Origin: JANWVO01 sp964458495
GTDB taxonomy: Bacteria > Acidobacteriota > Terriglobia > Bryobacterales > Bryobacteraceae
DNA: 64,000 nucleotides
Direction: 5' to 3'
NCBI GenBank assembly: GCA_964458495.1
Contig: CAYWJB010000004.1
Location: 210,847 to 274,846 of the forward strand
Numbering within the stretch: the stretch's first letter is position 1; each line of letters begins with the position of its first letter. The notes under the pieces are model-generated. The model saw nothing but the letters and a program-made list of their open reading frames with translations. It was not told the DNA's origin and did not search any database. A program made the translations under genes and the position numbers. Shown here piece after piece: positions 35,787 through 45,627 of the stretch.

Positions 35787-38700
35787 GGCAGCACCTCCCA
35801 AACGGCGTCCTCTGTCCATGCTTTCACACCGGGCTCATACATCGGCTCCACGCGCGCCGGCCCGGCGCGGAAGCGACCGGCGTTCGTAAACCGGAACAGA
35901 TACACGGCCTCGAAGCCCTCCCTGAGGATGGACCACGGAAACCAAGACACGCGGTCGTCCCGCATCTCGCGCCGGTTGAGCCACCAGTTCCACCACACAG
36001 GCGTTCCCTGCAGCGGAAAAACGCGGTCGCGCGCGACCGCCTCTGCGCCCGCCGGCAGCGGATCCTCCACCACAAAGGCGTTCAAGCGCCCGGCGCGGGG
36101 CACAGTGATGCGCACGGCCACCACGTCTCCCCTCCGCGCCGTTCCGCCCCAGGGTTCGAGTGCATATGTCATGCGTCCGCCGGAACTCTGCGGTCGAAGC
36201 CGGTAATAGCGCCGTTCGATGCCCAGCGAACTGCCCTCCGGCAGGCTCCGCGCCCCGCTGCCCGCCGCCAGCCGCCACCGCCACTCCGCTGAAGCATACA
36301 GGCGCCCGCGCCCTTCCACTTCCACGCGTACTTCGCTGCGGTCGCCTGCGACGGGCGCCTCCAGCCTGACGGGTTTCGCCGACACCGCGTCGGCGGCGGT
36401 GAAGCGGCGCCGCAGCACCTCGCGGCCGCCGGCGAAGACACGCGCGGTGAAGTCCGGCTGCAGCTCGCCGCTTCGTTCGAGCAACGGGATCAGCCCGTAG
36501 ATCACGAACGCCGTGCGCTTGGTCGATTTCCAGTAGTAGCCGCGGTCCCGGTTCCGCATCAGCCACTCCGCCGCCCGGTCCAGCAGCGGGCTGCCGGGCG
36601 CTTCCGATGCCAGGAACCGCAGAGCCATCGCTGTGGCCTCGAACGAGTGCTCCTGATCGTGCAGAAACATGGGATCCACACGGCTCTCCCAAAACGTTTC
36701 CTGCCCGTCCTGTTTCGCGATCCGCGCGAGCAGGAGTGCCGCCTCGCCGCGGCGCTCGTCGCCTGTGCGCTGCATCATCAGGCCCAGCGACGCCAGGCCG
36801 AACGCGGACATCTCCTCGCGGCGGCGCCAGGCGCGCTCCACCAAACGGGCGTCCGGCTTGCCGTGCATGGAGAGCGAAAGCAACGCGTAGGCCATCAGAT
36901 CCGCGTTGGGACCGCTCTCCAGTTGCGACGCCAGCCACGAGGCGGCGCGGTGGCGCCGCCACTCCGGAACCGGATAGCCGTTCTCCCGCGTGTGTCCGAG
37001 CCCCAATACGACATAGGACGTCAGGAAAAGGCTGCCGCCGTCGGCGCGCCACCAGCCCCAGCTGCCGTCTTCGTTCTGGTAGCCGTAGAGCTTCTCCAGC
37101 CCGGCGCGGATGTTGCGGCCGAGCTGTGCCCGGTCTGTCTCCGCCTCCAACTTCAGCTTCCTGATGGCTTCCGCCACCACCAGGTTCGGCAGCAGGCTCG
37201 ACATCACCTGCTCGGTGCAGCCGTAGGGGTACTCCAGCAGGTATTCCAGAGCGGCGAACACCGCGCCCGCCAGAGAGGGCGCCAGCCGCACTTCGACCGA
37301 TCTTCCCGAGGGGTTTGCCCCGGACGGAAACTCGTGCACCAGGATCTGTGAGGACGTTCCCTCCAGCCTCGCTTGCGCCGCCGCCTCCATGGGGACTCCG
37401 AACGGCTGCACGGGCACTGTGAGTTCCAGGGCGTCTCCGCCGTCGGCGCCAGCCACCGATGCCGTCAAAGTCGCCCTGCCGGGGTGGTCTGCACGCAAGC
37501 GGTAGTCGACTTTGCCCTCAGATTGCGGCGGCAGCTCGAGCTCCTGTTCCTGCCCCTCCAGGACCGTGAGCCCCTCCACCCGCAAACCGGCGCGCGCCCG
37601 CAGCGTTCTGTTCGTGTAGTTGCGCGCCAGCACGGGCACCACCGTTTCGTCGCCTTCGGTGAAGAACCGTGGCGCCGCCAAGGAAACGACGATATCCTTG
37701 CGCACCAGCACGCGCTCCACCGCGCCGCCCACGCGCGTGTCTTCCGTGACTCCGCGCGCTGTGGCTCGCCAGGTGGTGAGCGAATCGGGAAAGGCAAATC
37801 GCACGTCGGCCTCGCCCCGGGCATTGGTCTCGAGGTCCGCCACCCAGAACGCCGTGTCGGGGAAATCCTTGCGGACTTTCGGCGCGGCAATCTGCTCCCG
37901 CTTCAGTTGCGCGCGAAACGGCCCGCCGGGCCGGCGGGCCAGTTCAATCCGGCGCGTGCCCGCCTCGCCCCAGAAGTAAAAGGACTGGCTCGACGTTGTT
38001 TCCACCCGGTTCCACCGCCTGCCGTAGAACACCTTTACCAGGTCCGGCTGCTGCTCGCGCTGGATGGCGTAGATGGCTTCGTCCACCACCCCGAGAGCGA
38101 ATTCCGCCCGGACGGGACGGCCCTCGCGGTCCTTGGCCGTCAGCCGGAAAGAAGCAGGTTCTCCGGGCTGGAATTCCGCTTTGGATGGAGTCAATTCGAC
38201 GAGAATTTGATGCTGGACCGGCGGGACTTTCATCGTGGCTGCGCCTTCATACAGGCGGTCGGACTGGACAAAAACAGCCTTGACAAAAACATTGGGAGCG
38301 AACTCCGCCTGGACCGGAATTTCCACAGTGGCGGCGCCGCCGTCGATGCGAATGAACCGCGACCACAGCAGGGCCGGACCCTCCACGGTCAGCCAGACAT
38401 CGGCGGACGGGACGCCCGTGATCACCGTGGCTCTGGCCGTCTCCCCGGCCGGATAGGAGCTCTTGTCCAGGGTCACCCGGACCTTCTCCGGAGGCTGCCA
38501 GCCCGTCATGTCGCCGGAGACCCACAACCAGCGGTCTTCCCGCACCGGCCCTGCCGGACCCTGAGCCACGGCCCGGACGATCCAGTATCCTGACTGGCCG
38601 GCAGGGAATTCGACCACAGCCGCGCCGTCCGCCCCGGTCACCCCGGTTCGGACCAGAACCGGCTCCCCGGCGGGCTTGCCCTGCCGCGCCTGGAGCACCT

Positions 38701-40381
38701 CCACGCGGAAGGCGACGCCGGGAACCGGCTGGCGGTCGAAATCCAGAGCCGATACCTGCCAGCGCACCGTCTCTCCGGTCTTCCAGCCCCACTTGCCGGC
38801 CTCGGAACGGATCAGGAATGGCGCGCGCGTCGCCAGGAACAATCCTGCTCCGCTGATGGTCCTGCCCCCCTCGTCCATCACCCGAGCCTCGACGCGGTAC
38901 TGATAGTCGAACTCACCCCGCTCCACCGGCACCGTGATGTTGAGCCGCCCCTCCCGGTCCAGCTGGCCCTTGGCCTCGAAGACCTGCTCGCCTCCGAAGT
39001 ACTCCTCGGCCTCTTCCATCTCCTCCTCCAACCATTCCCACCACGGCGGATACCAGCGGTAGCGGTGCACTACCCACTCCACCCGCGCGCCGGCCACGGG
39101 CTCGCCATAGTAATAGCGGGCCTCGATCTGCGCCTCCACCTTCGACCCCTGGACGGTGCGTTGCAGGGAGGGGCGCACCCTCACCTCGTAATCGGGCTTT
39201 CGGTATTCCTCCACATGAAAACCCCCGTAAACGGCGTTTTCCGCCCCATCCGGCGTCACCGTGATGGAGAAATATCCCAGCGGGACATCCGCATTCAGCC
39301 CGAATTCACCCTGAACTGTTCCGTATTTCGAAAAGGTGGTCATCTTTTGAAAAGCCGGATTTCCGCGCGCATCATCCACTTTGACACGGGCCTTTCGGGC
39401 TTCTGGCTGTGCGTAACGGCCGTCGCGCTCCTCGCGCACAATGGCGCGGAAGCGCACCGTTTGCCCCGGCCGGTATACCGGGCGGTCCGTATGGATGACA
39501 CCCAGCAAACCGCGCCACGGCGGCGCCAATGCGTGTTCCGGAACCTTGGCCACGAGAATGGGGCCGCCGCAACCGGCCAGCGCCAGGGGCGCCAGGCCGG
39601 GCTGCTGCCGGACCTGGAAATGCGCGGCGCCGTCGCCGTCCGTGATGGCCTGCCCCAGGCTCGACTTTCCAGCCAGGTCCAGCAGCTCCACGCGGCAGCC
39701 GCTCTGCGGGCGGCCGCTCGTGCGGTCCAGCACGCGCAGCGCCGTCTTCTCCGGCCATGCTTTCACAAGCGCCGCCAGAGGCGTGGAGATGAGGACCGTG
39801 TAAGCCGTCCTCTGCTGATCCGTGGCCTCCAGCACGTACACGCCCGCCTGCTCCAGCGGCACGCGCACTACAGCCGTATCCCAGCGCTGTTTCGTCTGCA
39901 CGGTCTGCGTCCAGCGCTTCACCAACTGATCCGGGTTCAACAGGGGCACAGCGGCAAAGGAGGGCGCGGCGCCGGCGGGAGTCGGCGGGCGGCCCGTGTC
40001 ATGCTGAAGCCAGGCGCGGATCCGGCTGCGGTTTTCGGCAGAGAACTGCATCCGGGCCAGGTTGCGCAGCCTGGTCCGCAGGCGCCTCTTCCAATCGGCG
40101 AATTTCTCGATGGGCGTGCGCGGCGGATAGATCCGCCGGCCACGCGAGGGAAACACATCCGGATCGCCGAGTTTCAGGACAAATTCTCGCGGATTCCGGA
40201 TCCTGTAGAGGCGGAATTCGAGCTGCCGGATTCCTGAGGAGCGAACCATGACGGAGACCTCGCCTCCCGGCAGGACCGTGTCCTGCGACACCAGAGAGAA
40301 GTACGTCCCCTCCTCGCGTTGCTGGGCCGGAACGGGGCAAAGGGCGATGAATACCGCTATTGCCGGCCATCGCGCGTGCAT
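35783..40381 (-). CDS. Bacterial alpha-2-macroglobulin
   Basis: Large periplasmic protease trap of 1532 residues with signal peptide (RWPAIAVFIALCPVPAQQ). MG-type beta domains fill the N-terminal two thirds (for example HTDRPVYRPGQTVRFRAIV and LTPSKAEFQPGEPASF), the A2M marker TTWRATARGVT follows, and the thioester motif YPYGCTEQ lies near residue 1055 in the alpha-helical TED domain. An intact CxEQ means it can covalently trap attacking proteases, as YfaS-type proteins do. The DUF1175 gene ends 3 bp before its start codon, the same partner as in the E. coli yfaS cluster. No lipobox is seen. Confidence 0.93.
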   Translation of the reverse strand: MHARWPAIAVFIALCPVPAQQREEGTYFSLVSQDTVLPGGEVSVMVRSSGIRQLEFRLYRIRNPREFVLKLGDPDVFPSRGRRIYPPRTPIEKFADWKRRLRTRLRNLARMQFSAENRSRIRAWLQHDTGRPPTPAGAAPSFAAVPLLNPDQLVKRWTQTVQTKQRWDTAVVRVPLEQAGVYVLEATDQQRTAYTVLISTPLAALVKAWPEKTALRVLDRTSGRPQSGCRVELLDLAGKSSLGQAITDGDGAAHFQVRQQPGLAPLALAGCGGPILVAKVPEHALAPPWRGLLGVIHTDRPVYRPGQTVRFRAIVREERDGRYAQPEARKARVKVDDARGNPAFQKMTTFSKYGTVQGEFGLNADVPLGYFSITVTPDGAENAVYGGFHVEEYRKPDYEVRVRPSLQRTVQGSKVEAQIEARYYYGEPVAGARVEWVVHRYRWYPPWWEWLEEEMEEAEEYFGGEQVFEAKGQLDREGRLNITVPVERGEFDYQYRVEARVMDEGGRTISGAGLFLATRAPFLIRSEAGKWGWKTGETVRWQVSALDFDRQPVPGVAFRVEVLQARQGKPAGEPVLVRTGVTGADGAAVVEFPAGQSGYWIVRAVAQGPAGPVREDRWLWVSGDMTGWQPPEKVRVTLDKSSYPAGETARATVITGVPSADVWLTVEGPALLWSRFIRIDGGAATVEIPVQAEFAPNVFVKAVFVQSDRLYEGAATMKVPPVQHQILVELTPSKAEFQPGEPASFRLTAKDREGRPVRAEFALGVVDEAIYAIQREQQPDLVKVFYGRRWNRVETTSSQSFYFWGEAGTRRIELARRPGGPFRAQLKREQIAAPKVRKDFPDTAFWVADLETNARGEADVRFAFPDSLTTWRATARGVTEDTRVGGAVERVLVRKDIVVSLAAPRFFTEGDETVVPVLARNYTNRTLRARAGLRVEGLTVLEGQEQELELPPQSEGKVDYRLRADHPGRATLTASVAGADGGDALELTVPVQPFGVPMEAAAQARLEGTSSQILVHEFPSGANPSGRSVEVRLAPSLAGAVFAALEYLLEYPYGCTEQVMSSLLPNLVVAEAIRKLKLEAETDRAQLGRNIRAGLEKLYGYQNEDGSWGWWRADGGSLFLTSYVVLGLGHTRENGYPVPEWRRHRAASWLASQLESGPNADLMAYALLSLSMHGKPDARLVERAWRRREEMSAFGLASLGLMMQRTGDERRGEAALLLARIAKQDGQETFWESRVDPMFLHDQEHSFEATAMALRFLASEAPGSPLLDRAAEWLMRNRDRGYYWKSTKRTAFVIYGLIPLLERSGELQPDFTARVFAGGREVLRRRFTAADAVSAKPVRLEAPVAGDRSEVRVEVEGRGRLYASAEWRWRLAAGSGARSLPEGSSLGIERRYYRLRPQSSGGRMTYALEPWGGTARRGDVVAVRITVPRAGRLNAFVVEDPLPAGAEAVARDRVFPLQGTPVWWNWWLNRREMRDDRVSWFPWSILREGFEAVYLFRFTNAGRFRAGPARVEPMYEPGVKAWTEDAVWEVLP

Positions 40382-40384
40382 GGT

Positions 40385-41023
40385 TCAGACTCCTCCCCAC
40401 AACAGGTTCCAACGATGAACGCCCAGGAACCACGGGTTGCCGGGCAAAGGGCGCCAGCGGGGCTCGGGATGCGCCACCAGTTCTCGCACTTGCGGGCGGC
40501 GGACTTCCCCGCGCCAGCCGCCTTCCGGTCCCGTGTGATAGATCACGTATTCTTCGTTGAAAGCCTCGAACCGGCTCGGGCCCAGCCACGCCATGGCGTG
40601 CCAGGAGGTGCCGTCCGGCGAACGGTAGAACAGCAGATCGCCGGGCCGGGCCGCCTCCAGGCGTTTCGCCACCGGGCGCGTGTTGAAGCGCATCAGGTGG
40701 CGCGCGTCGGCGAAATGGCGCGGACCGTCTTCGGTGCTGAACAGCGCTGCGCCCTCGAACCGCGGCTCCGGATAGGGTGGCAGCAACGAATAGCCCCACT
40801 GCCGCGCCCATTCGCGTGTATGCGGCCGCAGCGCCTCACGGTAGGCAAAGCGCAAAAGTGAGGAACAGTCGCGGATCTCCGCCGGAAGCGTCTCCATGTA
40901 ATACAAGGACTCCGCCAGCCAGCAGAACCACAAGCGGAATGCTTCTTTTTCGCCTGCCGCCCCCCATGTGCGGGCTGCAGAAAGCCCGGCGCCGCAGCCC
41001 GCAATAAAACTCCTCCGAGTCAT
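40385..41023 (-). CDS. DUF1175 family protein (YfaT-like), probable lipoprotein
   Basis: 212 residues. The N-terminus TRRSFIAGCGAG combines a Tat-like twin arginine with a lipobox (IAGC, Cys10), predicting an exported lipoprotein. The rest matches DUF1175: SSLLRFAYREALRPH, ARPGDLLFYRS and SWHAMAWLGP, a layout recalling NlpC/P60-type Cys...His enzymes. The partner gene downstream encodes alpha-2-macroglobulin, as in the E. coli yfaT-yfaS pair, so it probably works on the macroglobulin or on the wall around it (inference). Shine-Dalgarno for the macroglobulin lies at its end. Confidence 0.83.
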   Translation of the reverse strand: MTRRSFIAGCGAGLSAARTWGAAGEKEAFRLWFCWLAESLYYMETLPAEIRDCSSLLRFAYREALRPHTREWARQWGYSLLPPYPEPRFEGAALFSTEDGPRHFADARHLMRFNTRPVAKRLEAARPGDLLFYRSPDGTSWHAMAWLGPSRFEAFNEEYVIYHTGPEGGWRGEVRRPQVRELVAHPEPRWRPLPGNPWFLGVHRWNLLWGGV

Positions 41024-41157
41024 TCTTGTCCCATCATGATACGCGCATATGCGGCGGAACTGAAGGGGAGGGAACACAGATCCCTCTTGCGGAAGGGACG
41101 GGCTTCCCGGCCCGGCGTGGAAGACGGGCTTTCGGACCCGGCCCCCGGCGCGCACCG

Positions 41158-42435
<1,278 letters not shown>

Positions 42436-42582
42436 TGCCGGCGCTCCTTCCTGCGGGCCTCCCGGTAATCCCCGCCGGCCGGCCCGGCGGCTTCGAGCCT
42501 ACCACGATCCGGCCTGTGCCGCCCCGGCCGGAAGGAGCCGCGCACCGCGGCTCAAGAGCCTTCTTCCGCTGCACGCAGACAA

Positions 42583-42608
42583 ACAGGGGGCAGGTTCAGC
42601 CCGCCCCC
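42583..42608 (-). terminator. Hairpin after the esterase gene
   Basis: GGGGGC...GCCCCC-type stem of a minus-strand transcript 21 bp past the esterase stop, followed by a weak T-rich stretch (TGTTTGT). Probable but weaker than the other terminators. Confidence 0.45.
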
Positions 42609-42628
42609 CTCTGACTCCGGCCCCCGGT

Positions 42629-43849
42629 TCAACGGAACAGCAGAGGCGCGAACTCGCGGAAGCACCGCCGCCACGTCAGCCACTCGTGGGCTGTACGGGG
42701 CGAAACATAATAGACGTTGCGGATGCCGTTCTTCGTCAGAAGATCGCTGAATTCCTTCGTGCGCGGACCTTCCTCCGAGCCGATTCCGAGGAAAAGGACC
42801 TTTACTTTTTTGTTGAATTCCTCGGGATTGGCGAACACTCCATTGTGCGCCGTCTTGATATCGAATCCCGGCCGCCACCCGGAGCTGCCGCTGAATCCGC
42901 CGATGTAGGCGAACTTGTCGAGGTTGGCAAGCGTGGTCATGAACGTCTGCATCCCTCCCATGGAGAGACCCGCCATCGCGCGGCTCTCCCGCCCCGGCAG
43001 CACGCGGTAGGAACTCTCGATCGCGGGAATCAGATCCGTGAGCAGCATCTCGGTGAACGTGGCGCCGGTGAAGGAGGCCAGTCCGCCCCGGGGCGGCGCG
43101 GCGGCGCCGGGCTTGGCGGGTGCGGCGGCCGGCGGCTGCGGAGGCTGCGGCCACAGCCATCGCGCGTTGAAAATCGAGCCGTCTTCCCCGGGCTTTGCCG
43201 CATTCAGATTGTCCATGACGACAATCATCGGCCGCGCTTTTTTCTCTGCGATCAGATTGTCCAGGATCACATCCACGCGGCCCTGGTTGTGCCACCCCTG
43301 CTCGTTCTCGCCCCAGCCGTGCATCAGGTACAGCACCGGATAGCGCGCCTTCGGGTTCTTGTCATAATCCGGCGGCGTATAGACGTACGCGCGGCGCCAT
43401 TTCTGCGTCACCTTCGAGAAATACCACTTCTGCCTTACGTCGCCGCGGGGCACGTTTTTGTGCTGGTAGAACTCTTCGTCGGGGGCCGGAATCTCGAACG
43501 CGCTGTTGTCGAAGCCCGACCCGAAGAACGTGCGCGTCGCCGGATCGGCCACAATCGAACCGTCGATCGCCAGCGTGTAGTAATGGAAGCCTTCCGCCTG
43601 CGGAGGTGACGTGGCGTACCACCAGCCGTCCGCGGCCTTCGTCATCTCCACCCCCTTCCCGATGCGCACTGTCACCTTCTGCGCATCCGGCGCCCACACC
43701 CGGAACGTGACGCTGCCGTCCGGGCGCACGCACGGGTACTCCGCCCCCGGGATGTTGTATGCGCTCGGCTTGCAGTCCCCCGCCGGTTGGCTCCATGCGG
43801 CGCCGCCCGCCAGCAGCCCGCAAACCAGGAACAACTGCTTCATTCTCAT
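42629..43849 (-). CDS. Exported esterase (esterase-D/XynZ type) with N-terminal Ig-like domain
   Basis: 406 residues with signal peptide (KQLFLVCGLLAGGAAWSQ). Residues about 30-125 form an E-set/CBM48-like domain (GSVTFRVWAPDAQKVTVRI), followed by an alpha/beta hydrolase: YLMHGWGENEQGW, nucleophile elbow GLSMGG, and catalytic His in RTAHEWLTWR. Relatives include feruloyl/acetyl-xylan esterases and enterochelin esterase. A Pro/Ala-rich insert of about 27 residues (PQPPQPPAAAPAKPGAAA) interrupts the catalytic domain. Likely removes acyl groups from plant polysaccharides (inference). Confidence 0.86.
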   Translation of the reverse strand: MRMKQLFLVCGLLAGGAAWSQPAGDCKPSAYNIPGAEYPCVRPDGSVTFRVWAPDAQKVTVRIGKGVEMTKAADGWWYATSPPQAEGFHYYTLAIDGSIVADPATRTFFGSGFDNSAFEIPAPDEEFYQHKNVPRGDVRQKWYFSKVTQKWRRAYVYTPPDYDKNPKARYPVLYLMHGWGENEQGWHNQGRVDVILDNLIAEKKARPMIVVMDNLNAAKPGEDGSIFNARWLWPQPPQPPAAAPAKPGAAAPPRGGLASFTGATFTEMLLTDLIPAIESSYRVLPGRESRAMAGLSMGGMQTFMTTLANLDKFAYIGGFSGSSGWRPGFDIKTAHNGVFANPEEFNKKVKVLFLGIGSEEGPRTKEFSDLLTKNGIRNVYYVSPRTAHEWLTWRRCFREFAPLLFR

Positions 43850-44110
43850 AACCACTCCTATGCCCGGCATGATCCAACCAAAGGGCGGTCGGCCACGCGC
43901 CGCTCGTTTGCCATGCGGCACGTCTACCGGCCGCCGGTTTCCTCTCCAGCCGGCTCGCAGCAGCCTGCGGCGCAGGCAAGCCGGTGCGGACGGCCAACTC
44001 CGTGAATGCGGATGCAATCCGGCAATCGCGGGCGATTCTATCACATGACGCAATTCAGAAAGCAAGCGCTTCCAGCAGGCATGGGCAGGACCGATGCATC
44101 CTGTTGTTTG

Positions 44111-44494
44111 ATGGAATCCCCGCAAGCCACAGAATGCCTCTTCGTCTACGGCACCCTGAAGCGCGGCTTCCCCAACCCATGGTCCCGACGGCTCTGGTCG
44201 CAAGCCCGCTTCGCCGGCGAAGCATCGCTCCCAGGCTGCCTGTACGATCTCGGCGCCTATCCGGCGTTCGTGGACAACGGCGGGCAGGGCGACAGGGTGC
44301 ATGGCCAGGTGGCGGAACTCTCCAGTCCTCAAGTCCTGGCCGAGCTCGACCGCTACGAAGGCTCTGCCTACGAGCGCGTGCTGCGGACCGTCGAGATGCA
44401 GGACGGCGCACGCCGCCAGGCGTGGGTCTACGTCTTCCGCGCGCCGCTCAGGGGCGCGCGCCGGGTCGCCGGCGGCCGGTGGCCGGTAGAATAG
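44111..44494 (+). CDS. Gamma-glutamylcyclotransferase (AIG2/GGCT-like) family protein
   Basis: 127-residue protein with the family start LFVYGTLKRGFPN and the catalytic glutamate in LDRYEGSAYERVLR. GGCT-like enzymes cleave gamma-glutamyl amines or peptides to 5-oxoproline. An M19 dipeptidase gene starts 5 bp after its stop, so both may act on gamma-glutamyl peptides (inference). The frame continues upstream to 44006 but residues before Met44111 do not look like family sequence. Confidence 0.85.
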   Translation: MESPQATECLFVYGTLKRGFPNPWSRRLWSQARFAGEASLPGCLYDLGAYPAFVDNGGQGDRVHGQVAELSSPQVLAELDRYEGSAYERVLRTVEMQDGARRQAWVYVFRAPLRGARRVAGGRWPVE

Positions 44495-44499
44495 GACCC

Positions 44500-45618
44500 A
44501 TGTTCCGCCTTCTGGTTCTGAGCCTCCTGTTGCTCCCGCTGGCCGCGCAGAAAAGAGCATGGACCGATGAAGAGGTGATGGAGGTCCACCGCTCCGCCTT
44601 GTTGATCGACGGGCACAACGACGTCACCAGCCGCACGGTGCGCGGCTGGGACATCGGCTCGGAGAAGGACGCGCGGCACACCAGCATCGGCAAGCTGCGC
44701 GCGGGCGGCACGGGCGCGCAGTTCTTCGCTGCCTACGTGAGCGCCTCGATGATCGACTCCGGCGGCGCCGCGCGCCGCGCGCTGGAGATGATCGACACAA
44801 TCCGCCACGATATCGCCGCCCGTTATCCGCAGCACTTCAGGCTTGCCACATCCGCCGACGAAATCGTGGCGGCGCACAAGGCGGGCAAGATCGCCGCGCT
44901 GATCGGGATCGAGGGCGGGCACGCGATCGAAAACGAGCCCCGCCTGCTGCGCGCCTTCTACGACCTCGGCGCCCGCTACATGACGCTCACCCACACGCGC
45001 AACCTGGCATGGGCGGGCTCTTCCGCCGAAAAGGAGGAGCGCGGACTCAACGATCTGGGGCGCCGGATCATCGCCGAGATGAACCGCCTTGGGATGATGG
45101 TCGACATCGCCCATGTCTCCGACCGCACCTTCTGGGACGTGATCGCCACGAGCCGCGCGCCCGTGTTCAGCTCCCACTCTTCCGCCCGCGCGTTGTCGAA
45201 CATCCCGCGCAACATGAACGACGACATGATCCGGGCGGTGGCGAAGAAAGGCGGGCTCGTGATGATCAACCTCGGCTGCGAGTTCATCAGCCAGCGGTCG
45301 GCGGACACCTCGCCATGGATCCGCCCGGAGCTGCCCAAAGATTCCCGCTGCCAGCAAGCCACGCTCGACGAAGTGGTGGCGCACTTCGAACATGTCCGCA
45401 AGATTGCCGGCGTTGACTTCATCGGTTTGGGCAGCGATTTTGACGGCGTGTCCTGCACCCCCGCCGGGCTGGAGGATGTTTCCAGGTGGCCCAATCTCAC
45501 GCGGCGGCTGCTCGAAAAGGGCTTCTCTCCCGAGGAAATCCGCAAGATTTACGGCGGCAATTTTCTGCGATTCATGCGCGCCGTCGAGCAGACGGCCAGG
45601 GACCTCGCCGGCCGTTGA
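44500..45618 (+). CDS. Membrane dipeptidase (renal dipeptidase, M19), exported
   Basis: 372-residue zinc dipeptidase with a signal peptide (FRLLVLSLLLLPLAAQ). M19 metal ligands: His-x-Asp in LIDGHNDV, the bridging Glu in GIEGGHAIEN, His in VDIAHVSD and His in SSHSSARAL; the C-terminal GLGSDFDGV is conserved. Substrates are dipeptides such as Cys-Gly or D-containing dipeptides. It follows the gamma-glutamylcyclotransferase gene by 5 bp and ends 9 bp from the converging DegT gene. Confidence 0.92.
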   Translation: MFRLLVLSLLLLPLAAQKRAWTDEEVMEVHRSALLIDGHNDVTSRTVRGWDIGSEKDARHTSIGKLRAGGTGAQFFAAYVSASMIDSGGAARRALEMIDTIRHDIAARYPQHFRLATSADEIVAAHKAGKIAALIGIEGGHAIENEPRLLRAFYDLGARYMTLTHTRNLAWAGSSAEKEERGLNDLGRRIIAEMNRLGMMVDIAHVSDRTFWDVIATSRAPVFSSHSSARALSNIPRNMNDDMIRAVAKKGGLVMINLGCEFISQRSADTSPWIRPELPKDSRCQQATLDEVVAHFEHVRKIAGVDFIGLGSDFDGVSCTPAGLEDVSRWPNLTRRLLEKGFSPEEIRKIYGGNFLRFMRAVEQTARDLAGR

Positions 45619-45627
45619 AGCCGCCCC

